Assembly (NCBI GenBank): GCA_902761715.1
Contig: CACWLK010000014.1
Coordinates: 1-49,274, forward strand
Origin: an uncultured Rhodospirillales bacterium
GTDB lineage: Bacteria; Pseudomonadota; Alphaproteobacteria; RF32; CAG-239
Length of the DNA: 49,274 bases
Direction: 5' to 3'
The notes beneath the pieces were generated by a model that was not told where the DNA came from, did no database searches, and worked only from the letters and a program-made list of their open reading frames with translations. Each line of letters starts with the position of its first letter. The first letter of the stretch is position 1. A program made the position numbers and the translations under genes. Below, in pieces: positions 1 to 6,107 of this stretch.

Positions 1-51
1 CCACCCAAAAGACCTAAAGAACCTGATACAGAAGAAGAAAACAAAGAATAA
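1..51 (+). CDS. 3' end of an upstream gene (partial)
   Basis: Frame 1 is open from the first base and stops at TAA 49-51. It encodes an acidic, Pro/Glu/Lys-rich tail (PPKRPKEPDTEEENKE). A hairpin terminator follows about 20 bases later, which fits the end of a real gene. Only 16 residues are visible, so the product cannot be named. Such a charged tail is common at disordered C-termini. Confidence 0.6.
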   Translation, partial: PPKRPKEPDTEEENKE

Positions 52-71
52 CTCCTGACATATGTTCAACC

Positions 72-102
72 AAACCGCTACGGAAACGTGGCGGTTTTCT
101 TA
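72..102 (+). terminator. Rho-independent terminator between convergent genes
   Basis: The arms AACCGCTACG and CGTGGCGGTT (one T-G wobble) enclose a GAA(A)-type loop, followed by TTTTCTT. It sits after the stop at 51 and touches the stop of the minus-strand gene 100-414. It ends the plus-strand gene; A-residues before the 5' arm could let it work in both directions. Confidence 0.75.
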
Positions 103-414
103 TCTCAAACACTTTTTAATAGCATTCAGAGCATCGTGCATTCTTCCGGAAGCATATATCAGTTTTAGAGAATACTTTTCATCTATTGGTTCAAACTGTC
201 TAAACAACCAAAACAGCTTTTTCTCAATCAAATCACAATCTTCTATAAAGGATTGAAGCATTTCATTGGTTTCTTCAACAGCATCATCCTCTTGTAAAAT
301 TTCATAGCTCACAATGTTTTTACAATGATTTCCAAGAAAATCATCCATTTCTTCACGGTTTTCAAAGAATTTATAACCTTTGCGGCTAGTAATTGTTTCA
401 ATCAATACCTTCAT
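100..414 (-). CDS. hypothetical protein, 104 aa
   Basis: I prefer the start at ATG 414-412 (MKVLIETITSRKGYKF...) over the longer frame from 459, because AAGGA lies about 8 bases upstream of it. The protein is small, acidic and probably helical, with a Glu/Asp-rich middle and no signal peptide or membrane segment. I do not recognise the family. It is transcribed divergently from the cupin/Rrf2 pair, and the 140-base gap between them carries the operator-like dyads. It may therefore belong to the same regulatory unit, but nothing in the protein shows its role. Confidence 0.6.
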   Translation of the reverse strand: MKVLIETITSRKGYKFFENREEMDDFLGNHCKNIVSYEILQEDDAVEETNEMLQSFIEDCDLIEKKLFWLFRQFEPIDEKYSLKLIYASGRMHDALNAIKKCLR

Positions 415-482
415 AACAAATCCTTGCTCTGTATATGAATATTTATGAAAAAGGTACATTTGATAAATTACAAAAAATGAAA

Positions 483-540
483 TGTAACTATTGACATTAC
501 AAAAAATATTGTTTATATGTTGTAATAGTCAATATTACAA
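483..540 (+). promoter_or_regulatory. sigma-70 promoter flanked by two operator-like dyads (cupin/Rrf2)
   Basis: TTGACA (491-496), a 17-base spacer and TATATG (514-519) form a good housekeeping promoter. One dyad, TGTAA-N9-TTACA (483-501), covers the -35. A second, TTGTAATA-N5-TATTACAA (520-540), starts just after the -10 and would cover the transcription start. Both share TGTAAT half-sites, the pattern expected for a dimeric repressor such as the Rrf2 protein encoded two genes on. Assigning them to that protein is inference. The RBS AGGAG (543-547) follows. Confidence 0.7.
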
Positions 541-554
541 TTAGGAGAAATACA

Positions 555-932
555 ATGACTGATTATACAAATACCGATTTAGGAACATTTGAACAAATTG
601 CCAAACTTGAGAACGGCAAAGCTTTTTTGCACGATGCTTTGAATTTAAGCAGTTGTGAAATTTCTGTTAATGTTACCCCAAAAGGATTTAAAGTTCCGTT
701 TAATCACAAACATAAACAAAATGAAGAGGTTTATATTGTTTTGAAGGGAACAGGTATTATCACTGTTGGCGATAACAAAATCAACGTTAGAGAAGGCTCG
801 GCTGTGAGAGTTGCAACCGGTGTTGCCAGAACAATTGAAAACACCGGTGACGGAGAATTTAGTTTTATCTGCATTCAAGCCAAAGAAGGTTCTTTAACCC
901 AGTTTGGCTTCGGTGATGCCGAACTCTGTTAA
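555..932 (+). CDS. single-domain cupin protein
   Basis: A 125-aa protein that is essentially one cupin barrel. Motif 1 is visible as HKHKQNEEVYIVLKGTG (about residues 50-66), with two His and a Glu as likely metal ligands, followed by the second-motif region around GSAVRVATGVARTIENTGD. Small cupins of this kind bind a metal and act as minor oxygenases, isomerases or sensors, and the substrate cannot be read from the sequence. It has a strong RBS (AGGAG), is first in a probable two-gene transcript with the Rrf2 regulator, and is driven by the dyad-flanked promoter. This suggests a stress- or ligand-responsive function. Confidence 0.85.
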   Translation: MTDYTNTDLGTFEQIAKLENGKAFLHDALNLSSCEISVNVTPKGFKVPFNHKHKQNEEVYIVLKGTGIITVGDNKINVREGSAVRVATGVARTIENTGDGEFSFICIQAKEGSLTQFGFGDAELC

Positions 933-945
933 CGGAATATGCTAA

Positions 946-1380
946 ATGCAGATTTCAAGCCGATTTACGATTGCTTTGCACATATTAACCGCCATTGAAA
1001 CATTTAAAGACGAATATAACGTTACGAGTGAATTTTTAGCATCTTCGGTGCAGGTCAATCCGGTAATAATCCGTAATATTTTGCTGCAATTAAAGACTGC
1101 GGGGATTGTGCAAATTCCCCGTGGTCGTGCAAGCGGTAGTATCACATTGTTGAAAAAACCGGAAGAAATTAGCCTTTTAGATGTTTACAAAGCGATTGAG
1201 CCGTTGGAACATGACACTTTGTTCGCTTTTCATAAAAATCCAAACCCAAAGTGTCCGGTGGGGAAAAATATTCATAACATTTTGGATGAGCGCCTGCTTT
1301 CTGTGCAAAAGGCAATGGAGGATAAGCTTGCCGCAATGAAACTATCCGATATTTTAGATGATTTGCAAAGATTTATTTAG
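946..1380 (+). CDS. Rrf2 family transcriptional regulator
   Basis: A 144-aa protein with the Rrf2 winged-helix N-terminus: MQISSRFTIALHILTAI, then the recognition region SSVQVNPVIIRNILLQLKTAGIV and wing residues IPRGRASGSI. The C-terminal dimerisation helix follows KCPVGKNIHNIL. The three-Cys Fe-S cluster ligands of IscR/NsrR are absent (one Cys, in NPKCPVG), so it belongs with the cluster-free YwnA/CymR-like members. It lies 13 bases after the cupin stop with no clear terminator between, so the pair is probably an operon. Its likely targets are the two dyads at 483-540, giving autoregulation (inference). Confidence 0.88.
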   Translation: MQISSRFTIALHILTAIETFKDEYNVTSEFLASSVQVNPVIIRNILLQLKTAGIVQIPRGRASGSITLLKKPEEISLLDVYKAIEPLEHDTLFAFHKNPNPKCPVGKNIHNILDERLLSVQKAMEDKLAAMKLSDILDDLQRFI

Positions 1381-1400
1381 AAAGATATGGTTTTATAACA

Positions 1401-1431
1401 ATACAAGCCGAGTTTAACCGCTCGGCTTTTA
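1401..1431 (+). terminator. terminator, copy 1 of a perfect 29-bp repeat
   Basis: AAGCCGAG and CTCGGCTT arms with an 8-base loop, then a short T run, right after the Rrf2 gene. Bases 1401-1429 are identical to 3721-3749, so the metal cassette lies between two copies of the same terminator. Confidence 0.85.
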
Positions 1432-1439
1432 AATATATC

Positions 1440-1472
1440 TTGACATTTATACATATAGGGGGTATATGTATA
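1440..1472 (+). promoter_or_regulatory. metal-cassette promoter with CsoR/RcnR-type operator
   Basis: TTGACA (1440-1445), a 17-base spacer and TATATG (1463-1468). A perfect inverted repeat with arms TATACATATA (1448-1457) and TATATGTATA (1463-1472) flanks a GGGGG core (1458-1462) and fills the spacer and -10. A/T-rich arms around a G-tract are the known operator design for CsoR/RcnR/FrmR-family repressors, and such a repressor gene is two genes downstream. A bound tetramer here would block RNA polymerase. Confidence 0.85.
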
Positions 1473-1505
1473 TTTGAACGTAATTTTTTTAACAGGAGAA
1501 TAAAA

Positions 1506-1685
1506 ATGGGAAAATGTAACAATCCGAATTGTAAATGTGAAAACTGCCAATGTGGCGAAAATTGTCAATGCGGAAAAGATGGTAAAGAATGCCAATGCGG
1601 GGAAAAATGTACTTGCGGCGATAATTGCCAATGCACCAAAGAAAATAAATGCTGCGATTCTTGCCACTGCGGCGATAATAAATAG
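1506..1685 (+). CDS. Cys-rich metallothionein-like protein, 59 aa
   Basis: The start ATG 1506 follows AGGAG with 7-base spacing; a longer frame from 1440 begins inside the promoter. The 59-aa product has 17 Cys, mostly as CxC and CxxC in short repeats (NCKCENCQCGENCQCG, then KECQCGEKCTCG). It has a single His near the C-terminus and no hydrophobic core. Such composition fits a metal-thiolate binding protein in the cytoplasm. It is the first gene behind the CsoR-type operator and precedes the repressor and a CDF exporter, so metal buffering is the natural role. I cannot assign it to a named bacterial metallothionein family, and the bound metal is unknown. Confidence 0.8.
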   Translation: MGKCNNPNCKCENCQCGENCQCGKDGKECQCGEKCTCGDNCQCTKENKCCDSCHCGDNK

Positions 1686-1694
1686 GTAAAGCCA

Positions 1695-1976
1695 ATGACT
1701 ACACAATCAAAACCGAATCATTCGGAAAACTTGCCTCGCCTGAACCGCATTTCCGGTCAGATAGATGGAATAAAAAAGATGATAGAAGAAGAACGTTATT
1801 GTTTGGATATTGTCAATCAAATTAAAGCGGTGCGTTCTGCATTGAAAAGTGTTGAAAAAAACATTTTGCAAAAGCATATTAAACATTGTGTTGCCGCTTC
1901 ATTTAAGGCTTCAAAAACAGAACAAGAACAGAAAATAAATGAGCTTATCAGCCTTTTTGATAAGTCTGATGATTAA
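1695..1976 (+). CDS. CsoR/RcnR-family metal-sensing repressor (DUF156)
   Basis: A 93-aa all-helical protein of the DUF156 family: LPRLNRISGQIDGIKKMIEEERYC, then DIVNQIKAVRSAL, then LQKHIKHCV. The C/H/C pattern (Cys in RYC, His in KHIKHC, Cys four residues after that His) matches the Cys-His-Cys Cu(I) site of CsoR. RcnR and FrmR use partly different ligands. The family binds G-tract operators as a tetramer and releases them on metal binding. Gene order between the metallothionein-like gene and a CDF exporter, and the operator at 1448-1472, support autoregulation. The true inducer (Cu, Zn, Ni or other) is open because the exporter is of CDF rather than P-type. Confidence 0.9.
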   Translation: MTTQSKPNHSENLPRLNRISGQIDGIKKMIEEERYCLDIVNQIKAVRSALKSVEKNILQKHIKHCVAASFKASKTEQEQKINELISLFDKSDD

Positions 1977-1992
1977 ATAAAGGGCATAAACA

Positions 1993-2886
1993 ATGTCTGA
2001 ACATATTCACATTCATCACCACCATCATAATGAGGTAACACAAAAGTCTGTTAGATTGTTGATTTTATCGTTCGCAATCAATATGCTTTTGTCTGTTGCT
2101 GAAATAATAGGAGGTATAATTTCCGGCAGTGTTTCCTTGATAGGAGATGCACTGCATAACACTTCTGATGCTTTTTCAATTTTGATTGCCGTCATTGCGT
2201 TTAAGATAGGAAACAAGAAGGCTTCGGCAAAATACACATACGGTTTCAAAAGAGCTGAAATTATAGGTGGATTTGTTAATCTGATATTGCTTTTTATATC
2301 CGGTTGCTATCTGTTGGTAGAAGGAATTGAACGGCTGATAAATCCGCAACAAATTGATGGACTGCTGATTATTTGGATTTCGGTTTTGGCGCTTATTATT
2401 GATGCCTTAACGGCAAAAATTTCGCATCATGACGCCCATCACAACAGTAATATGAAAATGGTGTTTATTCATAACTTGGCAGATGCATTCGGTTCAATCG
2501 GCGTTATTATTTCCGGCCTTTGTATTATGTGGTTTGATTTATATCGGGTTGATGGGATTGTGGCCTTGCTTATTGCTTTTTATATGATTTTTCAATCAGT
2601 GGTGTCTTTTCCGCAGATTGTAAATATCTTGATGAATGCCGCTCCTGACAACATTGATATAGAACAAGTCAAAAATTCTTTGCTTGCCATAAAAAATATC
2701 AAAAATGTGCACCATTTGCATTTATGGTGTATCAGTGAACATAATGTGGCGATTGAATGCCATATTGAAAGTGATAACAATGATATTATTGTGGAAGCAA
2801 CACAGCTTTTAAAAGATAAATTCGGAATTACTCACTGCAATTTTCAGGTAGAAAATAAATCATGCGGTGAATGTTGCGATTTATAA
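1993..2886 (+). CDS. cation diffusion facilitator (CDF) heavy-metal exporter
   Basis: A 297-aa inner-membrane antiporter. A His-rich N-terminus (HIHIHHHHH) precedes about six membrane helices. The metal site is visible as HxxxD in TM2 (DALHNTSD) and HxxxD in TM5 (FIHNLAD), the pattern of Zn-type CDFs (ZitB/CzcD). The cytoplasmic C-terminal ferredoxin-like domain includes VHHLHLWCIS, and the last residues (KSCGECCDL) add a Cys cluster. It lies 16 bases after the repressor in the same transcript. Zn(II) is the most likely substrate by motif, with Cd, Co or Ni possible. Confidence 0.92.
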   Translation: MSEHIHIHHHHHNEVTQKSVRLLILSFAINMLLSVAEIIGGIISGSVSLIGDALHNTSDAFSILIAVIAFKIGNKKASAKYTYGFKRAEIIGGFVNLILLFISGCYLLVEGIERLINPQQIDGLLIIWISVLALIIDALTAKISHHDAHHNSNMKMVFIHNLADAFGSIGVIISGLCIMWFDLYRVDGIVALLIAFYMIFQSVVSFPQIVNILMNAAPDNIDIEQVKNSLLAIKNIKNVHHLHLWCISEHNVAIECHIESDNNDIIVEATQLLKDKFGITHCNFQVENKSCGECCDL

Positions 2887-2911
2887 AAATTTTTAAAGAA
2901 GGGATAGCAAA

Positions 2912-3703
2912 ATGAAATTTGAACAAATACGCAATGCGACAATTGTTTTGGAATATGCCGATAAAAAGTTTTTGGTTGACCCATGGCTTGCGCCACAAGG
3001 TAGTAACGGTACATTCAAAGAACTTGGTATGGAAAAAGAGGTAATTTGCCCTGAACACAATGAACTTGCTATGCCGATATGTGCATTGCCGAAATCGGTT
3101 GCGGAGATATTAAACGGGGTTAATTACTATATCATCACCCATATTCATCCGGACCATATTGATATGTATCCTGATGGAACAGTCGGTAAAGATTTAAATC
3201 ACAATACACCGGTTTTTGTGCAAAATAAGGACGATGCCGAAGTACTGAAAAAGTCCGGATTTACAGATGTGCAAGTTATGACGGAAAATACGCAAATCGG
3301 TGAAATTACGCTTATTAAAACACCGGCATTGCATGGCACAAAAGTTCCTTGCGGAAAGGCCAGCGGATTTATTTTGCAACATAAAAACGAAAAGTCGGTT
3401 TATGTGGCCGGAGATACGATTTTTTATGATGAAGTTCAAAAGACTTTGCAACAATATCAGCCGGAAGTTATTATTCTGAACGCTTGTGCGGCGACTTTTA
3501 ATACTTTCGGACGTTTGATTATGGATGATAGTGATGTGGCAAACGTTTATGAATTGTGCCCAAATGCGAAAATTATCGCCAGCCATATGGATAATGTGGC
3601 GCATGCAACATTAAATCGCCAAACCTTAAGCGAAAAGTTACATCAGCGCAATATTGCCGATAAAATTTTAATACCTTCCGACGGCGAAATTTATCAGTTT
3701 TAA
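2912..3703 (+). CDS. MBL-fold metal-dependent hydrolase
   Basis: A 263-aa metallo-beta-lactamase fold of the UlaG/UPF0173-like type. Motifs: THIHPDHID (HxHxDH), a later His in ALHGTKVP, the Asp ligand in AGDTIFYD, and the terminal His in IASHMDNVAH. There is no signal peptide, so it is cytoplasmic. It follows the CDF gene by 25 bases with its own RBS (AGAAGGGA) and ends at the second copy of the repeat terminator, so it is last in the metal operon. The substrate is unknown. Its link to metal handling rests only on context. Confidence 0.85.
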   Translation: MKFEQIRNATIVLEYADKKFLVDPWLAPQGSNGTFKELGMEKEVICPEHNELAMPICALPKSVAEILNGVNYYIITHIHPDHIDMYPDGTVGKDLNHNTPVFVQNKDDAEVLKKSGFTDVQVMTENTQIGEITLIKTPALHGTKVPCGKASGFILQHKNEKSVYVAGDTIFYDEVQKTLQQYQPEVIILNACAATFNTFGRLIMDDSDVANVYELCPNAKIIASHMDNVAHATLNRQTLSEKLHQRNIADKILIPSDGEIYQF

Positions 3704-3720
3704 TTTATAATTCAGGTAGC

Positions 3721-3751
3721 ATACAAGCCGAGTTTAACCGCTCGGCTTTAA
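3721..3751 (+). terminator. terminator, copy 2 of the 29-bp repeat
   Basis: Identical over 29 bases (3721-3749) to 1401-1429: AAGCCGAG/CTCGGCTT hairpin plus a short T run, directly after the MBL gene. It closes the metal operon. The A/T-rich 205 bases to 3958 hold a promoter and no other gene that I can see. Confidence 0.85.
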
Positions 3752-3842
3752 TGTTATAAAAATTTCCCGATTCATCTCTTTGAATTTAAAAGAAAATCAT
3801 GCAAAATCATGGACTTATGTGCATTTTTTATCAAAAAAGTAC

Positions 3843-3871
3843 TTGACAAGCCGATTCCGGCATGTTTAAAT
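3843..3871 (+). promoter_or_regulatory. predicted promoter of the ankyrin/DUF3768 operon
   Basis: TTGACA (3843-3848), 17 bases, TTAAAT (3866-3871), about 90 bases upstream of the ankyrin gene start. Just before it is a short direct repeat around AAAATCATG (about 3793-3812). The -10 is only a moderate match. Confidence 0.5.
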
Positions 3872-3958
3872 CATTCCAGATTTGAAATGATAACCAAATC
3901 AAAAGTGAATTTATAAACCAACTTGTCCCACTTTGAGCGGACTAAAAGGAGATTAAAG

Positions 3959-4483
3959 ATGACTAACCCTCAAGACGCATTGCGTCAGCAATTAATGCAC
4001 GCACTACACAATGATGATTTTTCAAGCGTAGATAATCTATTACAACAAGGTGCAAATGTAAATTTACCGTACAATCACCACGGATGGACACCATTTATGT
4101 GGGTTTGTAAGGAACATTGCAATCCCGAGATAATTACCAAGTTTTTGATTTGCGGAGGTAGAGTTGATAAAGCCAATAAACACGGCAAAACACCTCTGCA
4201 TATTATGGCTCGCTATCGCAGCTCTTTTGATTGCCTGCAGATTTTGTTAGCCAACGGAGCTAATCCGAATGCTCAAGATGAAGACGGCAACACGCCATTA
4301 CATATTGCCGTATCCCATGTCCAAGCCGATATTCGTATGGATGTGATATGGAATTTGTTTCTCAAGACTGATGATGCCATCCGCAACAACGAAGGCAAGA
4401 CCGCTTATGACCTTGCCAAAGAAAACCCATACTTTACTGATACAGAAGTTCTAAAGATTATGAAGGAGAGCTGCAATGCCTAA
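3959..4483 (+). CDS. ankyrin-repeat protein, 174 aa
   Basis: The start ATG 3959 follows AAAGGAG; a longer frame from 3923 lacks a better RBS. Ankyrin repeats fill most of the protein: the ANVNLPYNHHGWTPFMWVC region, then KANKHGKTPLHIMAR, then NAQDEDGNTPLHIAV, and a degenerate last repeat ending NNEGKTAYDLAKENP. There is no signal peptide. Ankyrin proteins bind other proteins; in host-associated Alphaproteobacteria some are effectors, but nothing here shows secretion. The stop overlaps the start of the DUF3768 gene by 8 bases, so the genes are translationally coupled. Confidence 0.85.
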   Translation: MTNPQDALRQQLMHALHNDDFSSVDNLLQQGANVNLPYNHHGWTPFMWVCKEHCNPEIITKFLICGGRVDKANKHGKTPLHIMARYRSSFDCLQILLANGANPNAQDEDGNTPLHIAVSHVQADIRMDVIWNLFLKTDDAIRNNEGKTAYDLAKENPYFTDTEVLKIMKESCNA

Positions 4484-4802
4484 TACAACAGAAATAGCTC
4501 TTCAAAATGATAACTTTCGCAAGAACTTGTCGCAAGGAACGCTCGTTTTAACCCAAGGTATTCGCTCTAATACACCGGAAGACCTCAAGGAAATTATAAC
4601 CAAAGTAAGGACTTTTGATAGCTTTGATGAAAACAATGACCCGTACAATGAGCATGACTTTGGTGCATTTGACTATAAAGGCAAACGAATTTTTTGGAAG
4701 ATTGATAATTATGACCGTGAATTTCTATATCTCTCACCGGATGTATCAAATCCAAGATTAACAAATAAGGTTTTAACCGTAATGTATGCAGAGGAATACT
4801 AA
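4476..4802 (+). CDS. DUF3768 domain protein, 108 aa
   Basis: The family signature is clear: a phenylalanine/aspartate segment RTFDSFDENNDPYNEHDFG, then AFDYKGKRIFWKIDNYD, then the end TNKVLTVMYAEEY. DUF3768 proteins are small, of unknown function and, to my knowledge, found mainly on alphaproteobacterial plasmids and integrated elements. It overlaps the ankyrin gene at its start and shares the A of its TAA with the next ATG, so three genes are tightly coupled. This is one of the markers that the segment from here to the tRNA is accessory DNA. Confidence 0.85.
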   Translation: MPNTTEIALQNDNFRKNLSQGTLVLTQGIRSNTPEDLKEIITKVRTFDSFDENNDPYNEHDFGAFDYKGKRIFWKIDNYDREFLYLSPDVSNPRLTNKVLTVMYAEEY

Positions 4803-4963
4803 TGAAATACGATGTTTTAGCCACACCGGACTTGGAAGAACTTTGCAAATGGGTAAATGAGAAGCTCAAGCAAGGATGGCAATTACAAGGCGGTATCGCC
4901 ACTATGACACACCAACCGAGATATACGGTTTTCTACCAAGCAATCGTGAAACCAACCAAATAA
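4802..4963 (+). CDS. DUF1737 domain protein, 53 aa
   Basis: The ATG overlaps the preceding stop (TAATG at 4800-4804), and the frame runs 53 codons to TAA 4961-4963. The sequence MKYDVLATPDLEELCKWVN, then EKLKQGWQLQGGIAT and FYQAIVK, is the typical DUF1737 form. These are short proteins, often on mobile DNA, with unknown function. It is too short for a 60-aa ORF cut-off and easy to miss. It is the third gene of the ankyrin-DUF3768-DUF1737 unit. Confidence 0.8.
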   Translation: MKYDVLATPDLEELCKWVNEKLKQGWQLQGGIATMTHQPRYTVFYQAIVKPTK

Positions 4964-4971
4964 AAGCAACC

Positions 4972-5013
4972 GAGAGATTGCGGACTTTATTTTCCTTTCA
5001 ACCGCAATCTCTC
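4972..5013 (+). promoter_or_regulatory. 12-bp hairpin just upstream of the recombinase RBS
   Basis: Arms GAGAGATTGCGG (4972-4983) and CCGCAATCTCTC (5002-5013) pair perfectly around an 18-base loop. There is no U-tract; instead the hairpin is followed at once by AAAAGGAGACAGACA-ATG. The loop contains TCCTTT, complementary to AAAGGA of the RBS, so a loop/RBS contact is possible (inference). It may insulate or control translation of the recombinase. Confidence 0.6.
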
Positions 5014-5028
5014 AAAAGGAGACAGACA

Positions 5029-5613
5029 ATGACTAATGGCGAATTTGTAGATGATAAAAAGATTAAAGACATTCTGACCTATATCAAATCAATGAAGCAC
5101 TCGGAGCAAATCAGAATGATGTTTCTGTTTAGCTTAAACGGATTGCGGTCAATAAACTTTGCATATTTGCAAGTCAAAGACTGCTATACCGACCAGTTAA
5201 AACCCAAAGATGTGATTAGTTTGAATAATGATAAGAACAAAGGCAAACACAAATGCTCATACTTTATGAATAGCCAGATGAAGAAGGAATTGGCTGATTA
5301 TTTGAAATATCTTCAAAATAAATGGGGAGAAAATTTGTCCTCTGAAACATATTTGTTCACATCGCAGAAACTCAATAAACCATACAACCGAGTAAGCATC
5401 AGCCGTTTGTTCAGTTCGGTTTATAGTAAATTCGGAATCAAAGGGGCAAGCCACTTGGGAAGGCACTTGTTTGTCAGTAAGTTGGTTAATAGTGGTGTTT
5501 CGGTATTTGTGATACAGAAACTTGTCAATCACCGCAACATCGGGACGACACAGAGATATTTTAATCATAATGAACAGATGCTCGCCAATGCCGTTGAGAA
5601 CACAAGGATTTAA
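5029..5613 (+). CDS. short tyrosine recombinase/integrase (catalytic domain only)
   Basis: The start ATG 5029 follows AAAAGGAG at good spacing; the longer frame from 4876 overlaps the DUF1737 gene and the hairpin. The 194-aa product is close to a bare catalytic domain. The catalytic set is visible: Arg in LNGLRSINF, HxxR in SHLGRHLFV, His in LVNHRNIGTTQ and the nucleophile Tyr in TQRYFNH. The N-terminal core-binding (SAM-like) domain of ordinary phage integrases, roughly 100 residues, is missing. It could be an integrase, an inversion-type recombinase or a truncated relic, though the intact RBS and motifs favour function. Confidence 0.85.
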   Translation: MTNGEFVDDKKIKDILTYIKSMKHSEQIRMMFLFSLNGLRSINFAYLQVKDCYTDQLKPKDVISLNNDKNKGKHKCSYFMNSQMKKELADYLKYLQNKWGENLSSETYLFTSQKLNKPYNRVSISRLFSSVYSKFGIKGASHLGRHLFVSKLVNSGVSVFVIQKLVNHRNIGTTQRYFNHNEQMLANAVENTRI

Positions 5614-5614
5614 G

Positions 5615-5989
5615 ATGAAAACCGTTGATAAAGTTTGGTTTTTAAGTCATTCAGACTGGATTTATAACAACCGGCACAAGTTACAAAACAAACCTTGTGC
5701 CGAATTTGTTATCACCGGATTTGTTATCAATTCCTTCGGCTGTCCTTATTACGGCTATGCGATTGATAAAATAACCCTCGGCAACCTCATTAAACTATGG
5801 AACAGCGGCTTTGTTTATAAAGATTTTCCGCTAATTCACTACCGAATATCACATGGAGACAGCTCCACCCATATTGCTTACATATACCATGACAAAGTGT
5901 TTAGTCATAGATTTCATTATTCAGATACAGACAGATACATCCCAACAGAGGAGATAAGAAAGATTTTGAAAGAATTGAGAAAGCTATGA
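5615..5989 (+). CDS. hypothetical protein, 124 aa
   Basis: The start ATG 5615 is one base after the recombinase stop, with AAGGAT just upstream, so the two are co-transcribed and probably coupled. The longer frame from a TTG at 5522 overlaps the recombinase and is less likely. The product is aromatic-rich with many Tyr, His and Phe (KVWFLSHSDWIYNN, GYAIDKITLGNLIKLW) and ends in a basic helix. No signal peptide or membrane segment is seen. Family not recognised; position suggests a partner of the recombinase or cargo. Confidence 0.6.
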   Translation: MKTVDKVWFLSHSDWIYNNRHKLQNKPCAEFVITGFVINSFGCPYYGYAIDKITLGNLIKLWNSGFVYKDFPLIHYRISHGDSSTHIAYIYHDKVFSHRFHYSDTDRYIPTEEIRKILKELRKL

Positions 5990-6086
5990 ATAAAGCCAAT
6001 TATTCATACAAACTTATATAAAGTAAAAATATTTAAAAACTTAATATTACTTGTTGCATTTTTTTTATACACACGTATATTACTAC

Positions 6087-6092
6087 TATAAT
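6087..6092 (+). promoter_or_regulatory. candidate -10 box of the ATPase/DUF4276 operon
   Basis: A perfect TATAAT lies 15 bases before the preferred ATG (6108). No convincing -35 stands 16-18 bases upstream. If used, transcription would begin near 6099, after the alternative ATG at 6096, which argues for 6108 as the start. Confidence 0.4.
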
Positions 6093-6107
6093 ATCATGGA
6101 AATAAAT

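Larger units (their letters stand above)
1401..3749. repeat. pair of perfect 29-bp direct repeats flanking the metal cassette
   Basis: Copies at 1401-1429 and 3721-3749 are identical; flanking bases differ immediately (1400 a versus 3720 c; 1430 t versus 3750 a). Each is a complete terminator hairpin. They exactly bracket the promoter-to-stop span of the metallothionein-like/csoR/CDF/MBL operon. Confidence 0.9.
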
